Source: Homoserinimonas sp. (GTDB lineage: Bacteria > Actinomycetota > Actinomycetes > Actinomycetales > Microbacteriaceae). Taken from it: a stretch of 64,000 nt of DNA. How positions within the stretch are numbered: the first letter of the stretch is position 1; every line of letters begins with the position of its first letter. Made by a program: the position numbers and the translations under genes. This document shows, in pieces, positions 1-8,599 of this stretch. Location of the stretch: contig JAMLGP010000001.1 in the NCBI GenBank assembly GCA_023957835.1, positions 1,047,575 through 1,111,574 on the forward strand, read 5' to 3'. A model generated the notes under the pieces. That model saw nothing but the letters and a program-made list of their open reading frames with translations, had not been told where the DNA came from and made no database searches.

Positions 1-257
1 AGCGTGTCGCGAGCACGTTCCTCAAAGCGTGTTACCGCTCGCGCAGCCACTGCCTGCAAGACAGAGATCCGGTCGGGAAAGTACCGATAAACGGTACCAA
101 TGGAAGCACCCGCGCGCTCGGCGACCATCGCCGTCGTCAGTCGCTCGAAGCCGTGACTGTCAATCGAAGCAGCGGCCGCATCGAGCAGACTTGTCAGCCG
201 CTGCGTACTGCGAGCCTGCACTGGTTCATTTCGAAGTAAAGCAACTGAAGCCGGCAC
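1..257 (-). CDS. TetR-family regulator, N-terminal part (cut by window edge)
   Basis: About 85 residues are visible before the window ends, so the gene is partial at its 3' end. The reading is a TetR N-terminal DNA-binding domain: a first helix (RLTSLLDAAAASIDSHG), then TTAMVAERAGASIGTVYRYFPDR, which matches the helix-turn-helix with its conserved GTVYRYF recognition helix. I chose the GTG at 255-257 because AAGGAG lies 6 nt upstream. The ligand-binding domain lies outside the window, so the signal sensed cannot be guessed. The next gene is divergent, and a perfect 13-bp palindrome at 371-383 between them is a candidate operator. Confidence 0.85.
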   Translation of the reverse strand, partial: MPASVALLRNEPVQARSTQRLTSLLDAAAASIDSHGFERLTTAMVAERAGASIGTVYRYFPDRISVLQAVAARAVTRFEERARDT

Positions 258-370
258 CGAAATCTCCTTGCTGTCGGGAGGTCGTCCTGCCGAGTTACGG
301 CGTTAAACCTGAACGGATTCTACATTTTTCACTGCCAATAAACATGGGAAGTTCTGGAAAATTCCTGTCT

Positions 371-383
371 TGAGTTCAACTCA
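371..383. promoter_or_regulatory. Palindrome TGAGTTCAACTCA between tetR and app1
   Basis: A perfect 6-1-6 inverted repeat in the divergent intergenic region, 113 bp from the TetR start and 63 bp from the App1 start. Size and symmetry suit a TetR dimer. The binding partner is inferred from position only. Confidence 0.4.
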
Positions 384-446
384 TTTTCTATCGCAATCAG
401 GTGGAATTCGAACGGTAGTGGCAATCAGTCATGAAAGACTTAGCCG

Positions 447-1493
447 ATGACCAAAAGCCGACAGGGCCCGGAGGGCGTGGCAGACGATGAACCCGATCGC
501 CACTTCCCTGCTCGACTCGAAGACAGATACCACCGCTTTCGAGAAAAGCGGGCTCGAAAGCGCGGGCTCACGCCGATAGCGATGCCCTTCACCGCATACG
601 GGTCCACGGAGTGGATTCGAGTGCTCTCCCGAGTGCTGCTGGCAAAACCAGCCGAGACCGATGAATTGCGCACTAAGAAAATCCGCGGATGGCGCAGCTT
701 TGCAAGCGTGCCGGTCGGGCACGTGGAAGTAAAAGTGACCGTCAATGGAAAAGTCCACACGGTACTCGCTGATCGAGGCGGAGTGGTCGACGAGGTCGTT
801 CCGGTTTCTCTGGAACCCGGCTGGCATTCAATCAAGCTAAGTGCGAAGGGCGGCGGCGAAACGAGCGCCCCGGTCTTCATAGTGGATCCGAAGGCGAAGA
901 TCGGGCTGATTTCAGACATCGACGACACGGTCATGGTGACAGCTCTGCCGAGACCGCTGCTTGCCGCATGGAACTCTTTCGTACTCGACGAACACGCGAG
1001 GGCCCCAGTGGCCGGAATGGCAGTTCTCTTCGAAAAACTGGTGCGAGATCATCCGGGCGCCCCAGTGGTATACCTGTCGACCGGAGCCTGGAATGTCGCA
1101 CCCACCCTGACCAGATTCCTGTCACGGCACCTGTATCCGCCGGGACCGCTATTGCTCACCGACTGGGGGCCGACTCACGATCGCTGGTTCCGTAGTGGAA
1201 AGGACCACAAAGAGCAGAGCCTGCTTCGTCTTACCGAAGAGTTTCCCCACCTGAAGTGGATTCTGGTGGGTGACGACGGACAGCAGGACGAAGACCTTTA
1301 CGCCCACTTCCTCGAAGCTCACCCGGATCGAATCGCCGCCATCGCAATCCGCCAGCTCTCCGGGGGCGAAGCGATGCTCGCAGGGGGAAGAAGCAAGTCG
1401 ATTCGACGGCTACCTGCTGGGCCGGTGCACTGGGTTTACGGCCAGGACGGCGCCGCAATTGCAGAGCAATTGGAGACCCTCGGACTGCTCTGA
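447..1493 (+). CDS. App1-family (DUF2183) phosphatidate phosphatase-like protein
   Basis: The 348-residue protein has a HAD-type phosphatase signature, SDIDDTVMVT, near residue 155. This is the DxDxT motif of the App1/DUF2183 family, whose yeast member dephosphorylates phosphatidate. Later motifs fit the fold: YLSTGAWN (motif II-like Ser/Thr), the conserved basic segment around SGKDHKEQSLLRL, and LVGDDGQQDEDLY (acidic motif III). The N-terminal half carries a small beta domain typical of bacterial members. An in-frame stop lies 6 nt before the ATG, which fixes the earliest start. There is no clear Shine-Dalgarno site, and AAGACT 6 nt upstream could be a -10 of a leaderless message. The substrate in bacteria is unknown. 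The stop converges with zwf 4 nt away. Confidence 0.8.
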   Translation: MTKSRQGPEGVADDEPDRHFPARLEDRYHRFREKRARKRGLTPIAMPFTAYGSTEWIRVLSRVLLAKPAETDELRTKKIRGWRSFASVPVGHVEVKVTVNGKVHTVLADRGGVVDEVVPVSLEPGWHSIKLSAKGGGETSAPVFIVDPKAKIGLISDIDDTVMVTALPRPLLAAWNSFVLDEHARAPVAGMAVLFEKLVRDHPGAPVVYLSTGAWNVAPTLTRFLSRHLYPPGPLLLTDWGPTHDRWFRSGKDHKEQSLLRLTEEFPHLKWILVGDDGQQDEDLYAHFLEAHPDRIAAIAIRQLSGGEAMLAGGRSKSIRRLPAGPVHWVYGQDGAAIAEQLETLGLL

Positions 1494-1497
1494 GAAC

Positions 1498-2880
1498 TCA
1501 GCGGGCGACCAGAGACAGCCTTTTCCACTTTGCCGGACCCTGGCTTCCCGCAGGGTAGCTTTCAAGCGGAACCTGATTCTCTTTCCAGGCGGCGAGCACC
1601 GGAGCAACGATTCTCCAGCATTCTTCTATTTCATCTGCTCGAACCGAAAGCGTCGGGTCGCTGTTAAGCAGTCCGTCGAGTACTTCACCGTATGGCGCTA
1701 GGTCGCCAGGAGCGAACTGGGTGCTCAGCACGACTCTGTCGATCGTGAACGGATTCCCCTGGCCGTTTATGTTGAGATCGAGACTGATCTCATCCGGGCT
1801 GAGGGCAATCCGCAGCGTAGCCGGACCGGGACTCCCTTTGAATCCTTTCGGCAGGTGAGGTACATCTTTGAAGGTCACGACAATTTCCTTGTTCGCAGCT
1901 CCCAGAGCCTTTCCGGAGCGAATAACAAACGGAACTCCCGCCCAGCGCCAGTTCTCGATACCCAGCACCACTTCGGCGAGAGTCTCTGTTCGATTCCTGG
2001 GATCGACACCAGGCTCCTTGAGATAGTCGGGCAGTTGCCTTCTGCCGACTCTTCCCGCGGTATATCTGGCTCTGCGGCTGAACTTCTTCGGATCGGAACC
2101 GAAAACCCGAGTCGCTCTGAGTACTTGCGCCATTGAGCCGCGGAGATCATCCGCATCGAGACTTGACGGCGGTTCCATTGCGACAAGCGCCATGACCAGC
2201 AGCAAGTGGCTCTGAATCATGTCGACAAGGGCCCCCGCGCGATCGTAGTAGCCAGCTCGGCCCTCGAGACCGAGCATTTCATCGAAGATGATCTCGACCT
2301 TTTCAATGTTTTCCGCATTCCACACCGGCTCAAGAAACCGGTTCGCAAATCTGACCCCGAGTATGTTCAGTACGGTCGACTTGCCCAGAAAATGGTCGAC
2401 TCTGTGCAATTGCGATTCGGGAATTATCTTCACGAGTCTTCGATTCAGCCGCTGGGCACTCTTCAAATCGGTGCCGAAAGGCTTTTCAAGTCCGAAAACT
2501 ATTCCGCGCGGCAAGTCGATCTTCGACAAAGCATCGCAGGATGCCATGGTCACCTGCGGAGGCAAGGCGAAGTAGATAGCGGGCGTGCCTTCAGACATCT
2601 TCAGGATCCGCTGCAGTTCGGCCGGATCGGTGACATCTGCCTGAACATACGTGGTTTCGGCTGCGAGCTTTCGGGTTCTCGAACCGGTCGAGCCTCCCGC
2701 TTTGAATGAGTCCGCCACCCTGGATCTCCAGGCCGGGTCGGAGAGCTTGTCCTGACCGACTCCGATTAGTTTGAATCTTGCTCCTCGGTCCGAGTCGACC
2801 AGCTGGCCGAGTCCCGGAAGCAGGAGCCTCCTCGACAAATCGCCGCTTGCACCGAAGATGATCAACGTTCCAATTGCCAC
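1498..2880 (-). CDS. zwf: Glucose-6-phosphate dehydrogenase homologue, divergent
   Basis: A 460-residue homologue of glucose-6-phosphate dehydrogenase, the NADP-linked entry step of the oxidative pentose phosphate pathway. Visible family motifs are the Rossmann loop GASGDLSRR (10-18), EKPFG (132-136), the substrate motif RVDHFLGK (160-167, usually RIDHYLGK), and DMIQSHLLLVMALVAMEPP containing the catalytic-base histidine. Oddities: the lysine that normally follows GDLAxR (K21 in the Leuconostoc enzyme) is Leu19 here, and the residue after LGK is Ser rather than Glu. Both changes touch substrate or cofactor contacts. No gnd, tal, tkt or opcA is adjacent, unlike the usual actinobacterial pentose-phosphate operon. 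It may be a paralogue with altered substrate use. Confidence 0.8.
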   Translation of the reverse strand: MAIGTLIIFGASGDLSRRLLLPGLGQLVDSDRGARFKLIGVGQDKLSDPAWRSRVADSFKAGGSTGSRTRKLAAETTYVQADVTDPAELQRILKMSEGTPAIYFALPPQVTMASCDALSKIDLPRGIVFGLEKPFGTDLKSAQRLNRRLVKIIPESQLHRVDHFLGKSTVLNILGVRFANRFLEPVWNAENIEKVEIIFDEMLGLEGRAGYYDRAGALVDMIQSHLLLVMALVAMEPPSSLDADDLRGSMAQVLRATRVFGSDPKKFSRRARYTAGRVGRRQLPDYLKEPGVDPRNRTETLAEVVLGIENWRWAGVPFVIRSGKALGAANKEIVVTFKDVPHLPKGFKGSPGPATLRIALSPDEISLDLNINGQGNPFTIDRVVLSTQFAPGDLAPYGEVLDGLLNSDPTLSVRADEIEECWRIVAPVLAAWKENQVPLESYPAGSQGPAKWKRLSLVAR

Positions 2881-2921
2881 TGGCCAAGGTTAACCCCAAG
2901 TTCTGATGCAAAGATGAATTG

Positions 2922-4721
2922 GTGACCCTCGCGATCGAAGACTACGCAGTGATCGGCGATTGCCACACCGCGGCTCTCGTCGGGCGAAACGGAAGCATCG
3001 ACTGGCTTTGCCTGCCCAGGTTCGACTCGGACTCCACATTTGGCTCCCTCCTCGGGAATGAAAGGCACGGTCGCTGGTTGCTTGCTCCTGCCGATCCCTC
3101 CGCCAGTTCAGACAGATCGTACTTCGGGGCGACCATGACTCTTGTCACCAGGTGGAAAACCGCCGAAGGCGAAGTCGAAGTGATGGAGCTCATGCCGCAC
3201 GGGAATCGGCGCGCCGACGTAATCCGAAGACTGCGCGGAATCAGCGGCAGCGTGAAAATGCGCCAGGAGCTCAAAATTCGCTTCGGCTATGCCGATGCAA
3301 TGCCATGGATTCGCCAAATCAAGTCCTCTGAGAGTCCTGGAATCGTGGCGGTAGCGGGCCCGGATGCCGTGGTGATTCGCGGCCCGAAACTCAGAGCCAG
3401 CGGCAAGACCCACTATTCGGAATTCACGGTTTCAAAAGGAGAGACAGTCGACCTGACTCTCACCTGGTTCCCGTCCCACCGGCACGTCCCCGGCCACATT
3501 GATGTCGATTCCGCGATCGAAAGCACCCACGACTGGTGGAACCAGTGGGCCTCCAACTGGAACCTTCCCGGAGGCAAATGGGACGGCCTGGTCGAGAGAT
3601 CGCTCCTGGTCCTGCGCGCCCTGACTCATGAAGACACCGGAGGAATCGTCGCGGCTGCTACAACGAGCCTCCCTGAACAGTGGGGAGGAGTCCGCAACTG
3701 GGATTACCGCTTCGTCTGGCTGCGGGATGCAAGCGCGACCCTCAAAGTGCTGTTGGGCCGCGGCCTGCGGTCCGAGGCTCTCTCCTGGCGGAACTGGCTA
3801 CTCAGGGCGATAGCCGGAGACCCTGCGGACATCCAGATCATGTACGGACTCGGTGGAGAGCGAGAACTGCCGGAACAGACCATCCGCAGCCTGCCCGGTT
3901 ATGGCGGGGCGTCCCCGGTCCGAAAGGGAAACGGCGCCTACACCCAATATCAGGGTGACATTTTTGGTGAAACCATGATCGCCCTTCGAGCCGCGCGAGA
4001 AGCCGGTGTTCACGAAGACCGCTTCTCCTGGCCGCTGCAGAGAGCAATCCTGCGCTTTGTCGAAAAGAACTGGCAGCGGCCAGACCACGGCATGTGGGAA
4101 ATGCGCGGTCAGCCGAGGGCATTCACCCACTCAAGAGCAATGCTTTGGGCAGCGCTCGATTGCGGAGTTCGCGCGGTGCACGAATTCGGGCTCGACGGAC
4201 CGGAGGAGCGCTGGCGGAGTCTTCGAGACCGGATTCGCGAGGAAATTGAGACTTTAGGCTTCGATACGGCTCGCGGAAGCTTCACCCAGTACTACGGATC
4301 CTCTGGAGTGGACGCAACCCTGCTGCAGCTGCCGCAAATCGGCTTCATCGACTACAAGGACGAGCGGATGCTCGGGACGGTAGCGGCAATCGAAGAGGAG
4401 TTGCTGCACGACGGCCTGCTATTGCGTTACCGGACCGAACTGTCGGACGACGGCTTGCCCGCTGGCGAGCATCCGTTTCTGGCCTGCTCGTTCTGGCTCG
4501 TCGAGCAATACGCGAGAAGCGGCCGACTCTCGGATGCCGAGAACCTCATGGAGCGCCTCACCGGCTTCTGCAACGATGTCGGCCTGCTTTCGGAGGAATA
4601 CGATACGGTGCGAAAGCTTCAGGCCGGCAATACTCCTCAGGCGCTCTCGCACCTCGGTCTGGTTCGCGCGGCGGTGGCAATTGCCGAAGCATCCGCCCAG
4701 ACCGGAGACAGCTGCGCCTGA
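2922..4721 (+). CDS. Glycoside hydrolase family 15 protein (glucoamylase/trehalase type)
   Basis: About 599 residues. The start MTLAIEDYAVIGDCHTAALV followed by GSIDWLCLPRFDS is the signature of bacterial GH15 enzymes. The (alpha/alpha)6 catalytic domain shows WDYRFVWLRDASATL, WEMRGQPRAFTHSRAMLWAALD (general-acid Glu region) and GEHPFLACSFWLVEQYARSG (second catalytic Glu). Actinobacterial members include glucoamylases and alpha,alpha-trehalases, and the sequence alone does not choose between them. No signal peptide is seen, so a cytoplasmic role on trehalose, maltose or glycogen-derived sugar is likely. The start is GTG 2922 or the preceding TTG 2919. Neither has a clear ribosome site. Divergent from zwf by about 40 bp, so both may share control. 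Confidence 0.88.
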   Translation: MTLAIEDYAVIGDCHTAALVGRNGSIDWLCLPRFDSDSTFGSLLGNERHGRWLLAPADPSASSDRSYFGATMTLVTRWKTAEGEVEVMELMPHGNRRADVIRRLRGISGSVKMRQELKIRFGYADAMPWIRQIKSSESPGIVAVAGPDAVVIRGPKLRASGKTHYSEFTVSKGETVDLTLTWFPSHRHVPGHIDVDSAIESTHDWWNQWASNWNLPGGKWDGLVERSLLVLRALTHEDTGGIVAAATTSLPEQWGGVRNWDYRFVWLRDASATLKVLLGRGLRSEALSWRNWLLRAIAGDPADIQIMYGLGGERELPEQTIRSLPGYGGASPVRKGNGAYTQYQGDIFGETMIALRAAREAGVHEDRFSWPLQRAILRFVEKNWQRPDHGMWEMRGQPRAFTHSRAMLWAALDCGVRAVHEFGLDGPEERWRSLRDRIREEIETLGFDTARGSFTQYYGSSGVDATLLQLPQIGFIDYKDERMLGTVAAIEEELLHDGLLLRYRTELSDDGLPAGEHPFLACSFWLVEQYARSGRLSDAENLMERLTGFCNDVGLLSEEYDTVRKLQAGNTPQALSHLGLVRAAVAIAEASAQTGDSCA

Positions 4722-4751
4722 CTCCTTGTGTTCGGCAGCGGCGCTTCAAGG

Positions 4752-4763
4752 TAACTTTGAGTC
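4752..4763 (+). promoter_or_regulatory. Leaderless-type promoter element of the quinone oxidoreductase gene
   Basis: TAACTT (4752-4757) lies 6 nt before the GTG start at 4764. This spacing puts transcription initiation on or next to the start codon. There is no Shine-Dalgarno sequence. Confidence 0.45.
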
Positions 4764-5741
4764 GTGCTCGCGGTAACTGTTTCAAGGCCCGGTGGTCCGG
4801 AACGGCTTAGCCTGCAGGAAGTGCCCGAACCCGTACCAGGAGACGGCGAGGTGCTCATCAGAGTCTGCGCAGCGGGAGTGAACCGCGCCGATCTTCTCCA
4901 GCGCGAGGGAAACTACCCGGCACCGGCCGGTGTACCAGACTGGCCAGGACTCGAGTGCTCTGGCACGATCGAAGCAATCGGCGGAGGCGTCGAAGATCTT
5001 TCTGCGGGAGATCGGGTTTGCGCCCTGCTCGCCGGAGGCGGCTACGGCGAGCTTGCCGTCGCGCGATCCGGGCAGGTGCTGTCGGTCTCCCCCAATCTCG
5101 ACCTGGAGTCGGCCGCGGGACTGCCCGAAGCACTTGCAACCGTCTGGTCGAATTTGTTCATGATCGCCGGGCTCCGATCGGGAGAGACGGTGCTCATTCA
5201 CGGCGGCGCAAGCGGGATCGGAACGATTGCGATTCAAATGGCGAAAGCCTTCGGAGCGAAAGTCGCGGTTACCGCCGGAGATCGGCAGAAACTTGATCTT
5301 TGCGCCCGCCTCGGAGCTGAAGTACTTATCAACTATCGGCAAGCGGACTTCGTAGAAGAACTGAGAGCGGCCACCAAAGACCTCGGCGCAGACGTGATTC
5401 TCGACCCGGTGGGCGGCGCATACCTCGACCGGAATATACGCTCGCTGGCGAGAGGTGGACGAATCGTGCTGATCGCAAATCAAAGCGGCGAGGTCGGGGA
5501 ACTGCGCGTTGGAAGGCTCATGTCCAAATGGGGCAGCATCCATGCGAGCGCGCTTCGCTCCAGACCGGAGTCTGAAAAGGATCAGATTATGAGCGAGGTC
5601 CTCGAAAACGTCTGGCCGCTAGTGTTGTCCGGTCAGATCAAGCCCGTCATCGACTCAAAGTTTTCCTTTGCGGATGCGCAACTTGCCCACGAGCGAATGG
5701 AATCCGGTGCCCACGCGGGCAAGATCCTGCTCATCCCCTAG
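4764..5741 (+). CDS. NAD(P)H:quinone oxidoreductase, PIG3-like zinc-less MDR
   Basis: 325 residues of the medium-chain dehydrogenase/reductase superfamily, quinone oxidoreductase branch. The N-terminal GroES-like domain shows NRADLLQREGNYPAPAGVPDWPGLECSG, typical of the PIG3 (TP53I3) subfamily. The Rossmann domain carries HGGASGIGTIAIQMAKAFGAKVAVTAG. Structural and catalytic zinc cysteines are absent, as in this branch. The family reduces quinones one electron at a time with NADPH, and the physiological substrate here is unknown. It follows the GH15 gene by 42 nt on the same strand but has its own -10-like element. Confidence 0.88.
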   Translation: MLAVTVSRPGGPERLSLQEVPEPVPGDGEVLIRVCAAGVNRADLLQREGNYPAPAGVPDWPGLECSGTIEAIGGGVEDLSAGDRVCALLAGGGYGELAVARSGQVLSVSPNLDLESAAGLPEALATVWSNLFMIAGLRSGETVLIHGGASGIGTIAIQMAKAFGAKVAVTAGDRQKLDLCARLGAEVLINYRQADFVEELRAATKDLGADVILDPVGGAYLDRNIRSLARGGRIVLIANQSGEVGELRVGRLMSKWGSIHASALRSRPESEKDQIMSEVLENVWPLVLSGQIKPVIDSKFSFADAQLAHERMESGAHAGKILLIP

Positions 5742-5780
5742 CGGTCACCCGCGTTCCTTGAAAACGGCCGGTTGATCGAA

Positions 5781-7034
5781 TCAGGGGTATAGTCCTCGAA
5801 TCTCGTGCGCCTCGACGACCCGCTGGACCGCAAGCACAGTTGCCGCACCACGCAGCGAAAGCTTCTTGCTCTTCGCGAAGTCGTGAACTTTCGCCCAGGC
5901 TCCGAGCATCCGCTCCTCGAGCTTTGATTCAACTTCGTCCTTACCCCACCAGTAGGCCTGATTTCCCTGAACCCACTCGAAGTAGCTGACGATGACTCCG
6001 CCAGCGTTGGCGAGGATGTCCGGGACGATTACGCAGCCTCGCGCCTCAAGAATCTTGTCAGCGGCAGGAGTGGTCGGACCATTCGCGCCTTCGACAATGA
6101 GCTTCGCCTTGATTCGCGGAGCGTTCTGCTCATGGATTACACCTTCGACCGCGGCCGGGATCAGCAGGTCGACATCCATCTCCAGCAGGTCGTGGCCATC
6201 GATCGGCTCTGCGCCCTTGAAGCCGACGACGCTGCCGGTCTTATCTACGTGCTCTCCAAGCTTGGCAATATCGATCCCGTTCGGATTGAAAAGTCCGCCG
6301 AATTCGTCGCTGATTCCCACAACCTTCAGCCCCGCTTCAAATGCGAACTGGGCAGCTCCCCTGCCGACCTTGCCGAAGCCCTGAACGGCTGCGGTTGATT
6401 TGGCAGGGTCTAGGCCGTTGTCGCGCAGCGCCGCAAGGGCGACGTGCACCACTCCCTCTGAAGTGGAGGTAGCGCGACCGAGAGAGCCTCCGATGCTTAT
6501 CGGCTTTCCGGTTACCACCGCGGGAATCGAGTAGCCCTTGTTCATGGAGTAGGTGTCCATCATCCAGGCCATGGTCTGCTCGTTTGTTCCGACATCCGGA
6601 GCGGGGATGTCGGTCTCAGGCCCGATTATCGGCATGATCGCACTTGTGTAGCGCCTGGTCACCCGCTCGAGTTCACGCTCGGAGTGAGCCCTTGGATCGA
6701 TCGTCACTCCTCCCTTCGCGCCGCCGTATGGCACGTCGAGGAGCGCACACTTCCAGGTCATCCACATCGCGAGCGCCCGCACCTCGTCGAGGTTGACGTG
6801 CGGGCTGTAGCGCAGGCCGCCCTTTGCCGGACCGCGGGCAACAGAGTGCTGAACTCGGTAGCCGGTTAGCACTTCGACGCTGTCATCATCTCGGCGCAGC
6901 GGAATGCTTACCGTGAGTTCTCTCGCGGCGTTGGAGAGCACCGCATACATGCCCGGATCGCAGCCGAGCAGCTCGGTAGCCTCCTTGAGCCTTGCCCGCG
7001 CATCCTTGAGCGGAGTGGAAATCGGATCGGCCAC
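5781..7034 (-). CDS. gdhA: Glutamate dehydrogenase (Glu/Leu/Phe/Val dehydrogenase family)
   Basis: 417 residues. It interconverts glutamate with 2-oxoglutarate and ammonium. Conserved catalytic lysines are visible in GPAKGGLRY (K71), MTWKCAL (K95) and VPYGGAKGG (K107), followed by the family's GPETDIPAPDVGT segment. The dinucleotide domain includes VQGFGKVGRGAAQFAFEAG. Length and motifs fit the hexameric RocG/GudB-like class that usually prefers NAD. The start GTG at 7032-7034 is chosen because AAAGGAG lies 5 nt upstream. An in-frame ATG 69 nt earlier lacks a site. It stands alone between convergent and divergent neighbours. Confidence 0.92.
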   Translation of the reverse strand: MADPISTPLKDARARLKEATELLGCDPGMYAVLSNAARELTVSIPLRRDDDSVEVLTGYRVQHSVARGPAKGGLRYSPHVNLDEVRALAMWMTWKCALLDVPYGGAKGGVTIDPRAHSERELERVTRRYTSAIMPIIGPETDIPAPDVGTNEQTMAWMMDTYSMNKGYSIPAVVTGKPISIGGSLGRATSTSEGVVHVALAALRDNGLDPAKSTAAVQGFGKVGRGAAQFAFEAGLKVVGISDEFGGLFNPNGIDIAKLGEHVDKTGSVVGFKGAEPIDGHDLLEMDVDLLIPAAVEGVIHEQNAPRIKAKLIVEGANGPTTPAADKILEARGCVIVPDILANAGGVIVSYFEWVQGNQAYWWGKDEVESKLEERMLGAWAKVHDFAKSKKLSLRGAATVLAVQRVVEAHEIRGLYP

Positions 7035-7156
7035 TGTGACTCCTTTGTCATTTGTTGAGCGTTGATTGCTCGACTTGTCAAGATTGCCACGAATCTCGTG
7101 CAAGTTCCTTGTGACGAATCGAGTTTTCTGGCGCAGTTGCCTGGTTTTCGCGAAAT

Positions 7157-7192
7157 TCGCACGGCCGGGAAACAGGCAAACCCCCGGTGCGA
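7157..7192 (-). terminator. Hairpin terminator after the DHA2 exporter gene
   Basis: The two arms (CGCACCGGG and CCCGGCCGTGCG on the minus strand, with a small bulge) form a GC-rich stem just after the MFS stop, followed by AATTT. It also sits between this gene and gdhA. Confidence 0.55.
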
Positions 7193-7198
7193 GTTTTG

Positions 7199-8560
7199 TC
7201 AGTTCGCTACAGTCTCGTGAACCGGATTCTTGATTCCGAGCGCGGAAATCAAACCCCCTGCGATCAGGAGCGCTGCGCAGACCATGAGCCCCTGATGCAT
7301 TCCGGCAAGATCCAGTTTCGAGGCAACAATGATTCCGAGCGCTGCGACTGCGACCAGGCCCGCCACCCTAGCTACAGCATTGTTGACCGCAGAGCCGATT
7401 CCAGCCTGCTTTTCGCTGATCGAGCCGAGAATTGCCGAAGTCAGCGGAGCGACGGTGATTGAGAGTCCGAGTCCGAAAAGCAAAATACCGGGCAATAGCT
7501 GCCACCAGTACTGGACATCCTTTGTGACCGAGAGCATGAGCAAGTGTCCGATCCCCGCGAGCACAGGGCCCAGCGCCATAAACAGCCGCGGGCCGAACCG
7601 CCCGGCCAGGCCGCCGAAAGTACTCGAAAGCAAAGTGAGGATTATGGTCACCGGCAGCGCGGCCATTCCGGCGAGAGTCGCCGGCCAGCCGCCAGTTTGC
7701 TGAAGAAAGACTACGAGAATGAAACCGCTCATGCCGAGTGCTCCGTAGACAAGGAAGGTGGCCAGGTTTCCGACTGCGAAGTTTCTCACTCTGAAGAGCG
7801 AAAGCGGCATCATTGGCTCCTTCGCTCTGGACTGCCACCAGAGGAATAGCCCGAAGGCGACAAGACCTGCAACCAGAGGAATCAGAATCACGGGACTCGA
7901 CCAGCCGTAATTCCCCTGTTCAATCAAGGCGAAGACGGGGCCGCCAATCCCCGCAATCGCCAGAAGGGCGCCCAGAAAGTCGATTCTCGCGTTTGGATCC
8001 GGCTTTACCGGATCTTCGATTCTTGAAAGCAGAAGTAGGGTGATTGCAAGCGGAAGCACATTGATGACGAAGATCAGCCGCCAGGAGAGCAGGTCAACGA
8101 AGGCCCCGCCCACTATTGGACCGGCAATGAATGCGACACTCGTCCAGGCTGTCCAGGCGCCAATGGCCTTCGACTGTTCCCTGCCCCGGATGGCGGACAT
8201 GATGAGCGCGAGCGAGCTTGGAACGAGGAGTGCGCCGGCTATTCCCTGAAATCCTCTGGCAAGAATGAGCACTTCCGCGGTCGGAGCCAGTGCGCAGATC
8301 AGAGAAGTCAGACCGAACCCCCAGAGTCCGATCCTCATCACCAGAACCCGGCCGAGCACATCGGAGAGAGAGCCCGCCACGAGAATTAGCGCGCCCAGGG
8401 TGATGAGATAGGCATCCACCACCCACTGTTGAGTGGCAAGGCCGCCATGGAGCTCGCTGCTGATCGCCGGAAGCGCGACGTTGACCACAGATCCGTCGAG
8501 AAAGGCCGCGAACGAAGCCAGAATCGCGACGATCAGAACCTGTCTCTGTTGCCGAGTCAT
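7199..8560 (-). CDS. MFS drug-type exporter, DHA2 (EmrB/QacA) family
   Basis: About 453 residues with roughly 14 hydrophobic segments. The first helix has FLDGSVVNVALPAIS, the DHA2 motif D1 that includes the membrane Asp. Motif A is represented by GSLSDVLGRVLVM, and motif C-like WTSVAFIAGPIVGGAFVDLLSWRLIF is typical of drug:proton antiporters. It probably exports toxic amphiphiles, but no substrate can be inferred. The ATG at 8558-8560 is preferred: AAGGAG stands 12 nt upstream, while a TTG 27 nt earlier contains that site inside its own coding sequence. Downstream of the lipoprotein gene 8600-9358 by 39 nt, so possibly co-transcribed. Confidence 0.88.
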   Translation of the reverse strand: MTRQQRQVLIVAILASFAAFLDGSVVNVALPAISSELHGGLATQQWVVDAYLITLGALILVAGSLSDVLGRVLVMRIGLWGFGLTSLICALAPTAEVLILARGFQGIAGALLVPSSLALIMSAIRGREQSKAIGAWTAWTSVAFIAGPIVGGAFVDLLSWRLIFVINVLPLAITLLLLSRIEDPVKPDPNARIDFLGALLAIAGIGGPVFALIEQGNYGWSSPVILIPLVAGLVAFGLFLWWQSRAKEPMMPLSLFRVRNFAVGNLATFLVYGALGMSGFILVVFLQQTGGWPATLAGMAALPVTIILTLLSSTFGGLAGRFGPRLFMALGPVLAGIGHLLMLSVTKDVQYWWQLLPGILLFGLGLSITVAPLTSAILGSISEKQAGIGSAVNNAVARVAGLVAVAALGIIVASKLDLAGMHQGLMVCAALLIAGGLISALGIKNPVHETVAN

Positions 8561-8599
8561 GTCGCCAGTCAACTCCTTATCGGGCAAGCCTGCTCGCCG

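Noticed and set aside
431-490. Short ATG frame overlapping the App1 start (19 codons)
   Set aside because: No ribosome site and no similarity to leader peptides. Probably chance.
4782-5543. 253-residue open frame opposite the quinone oxidoreductase gene
   Set aside because: Its composition (Arg, His, Ser) is that of an antisense shadow. The + strand gene has full family motifs.
7035-7103. Extended N-terminus of glutamate dehydrogenase from the upstream ATG
   Set aside because: The extra residues are not conserved in the family and contain the AAAGGAG site that serves the GTG at 7034.
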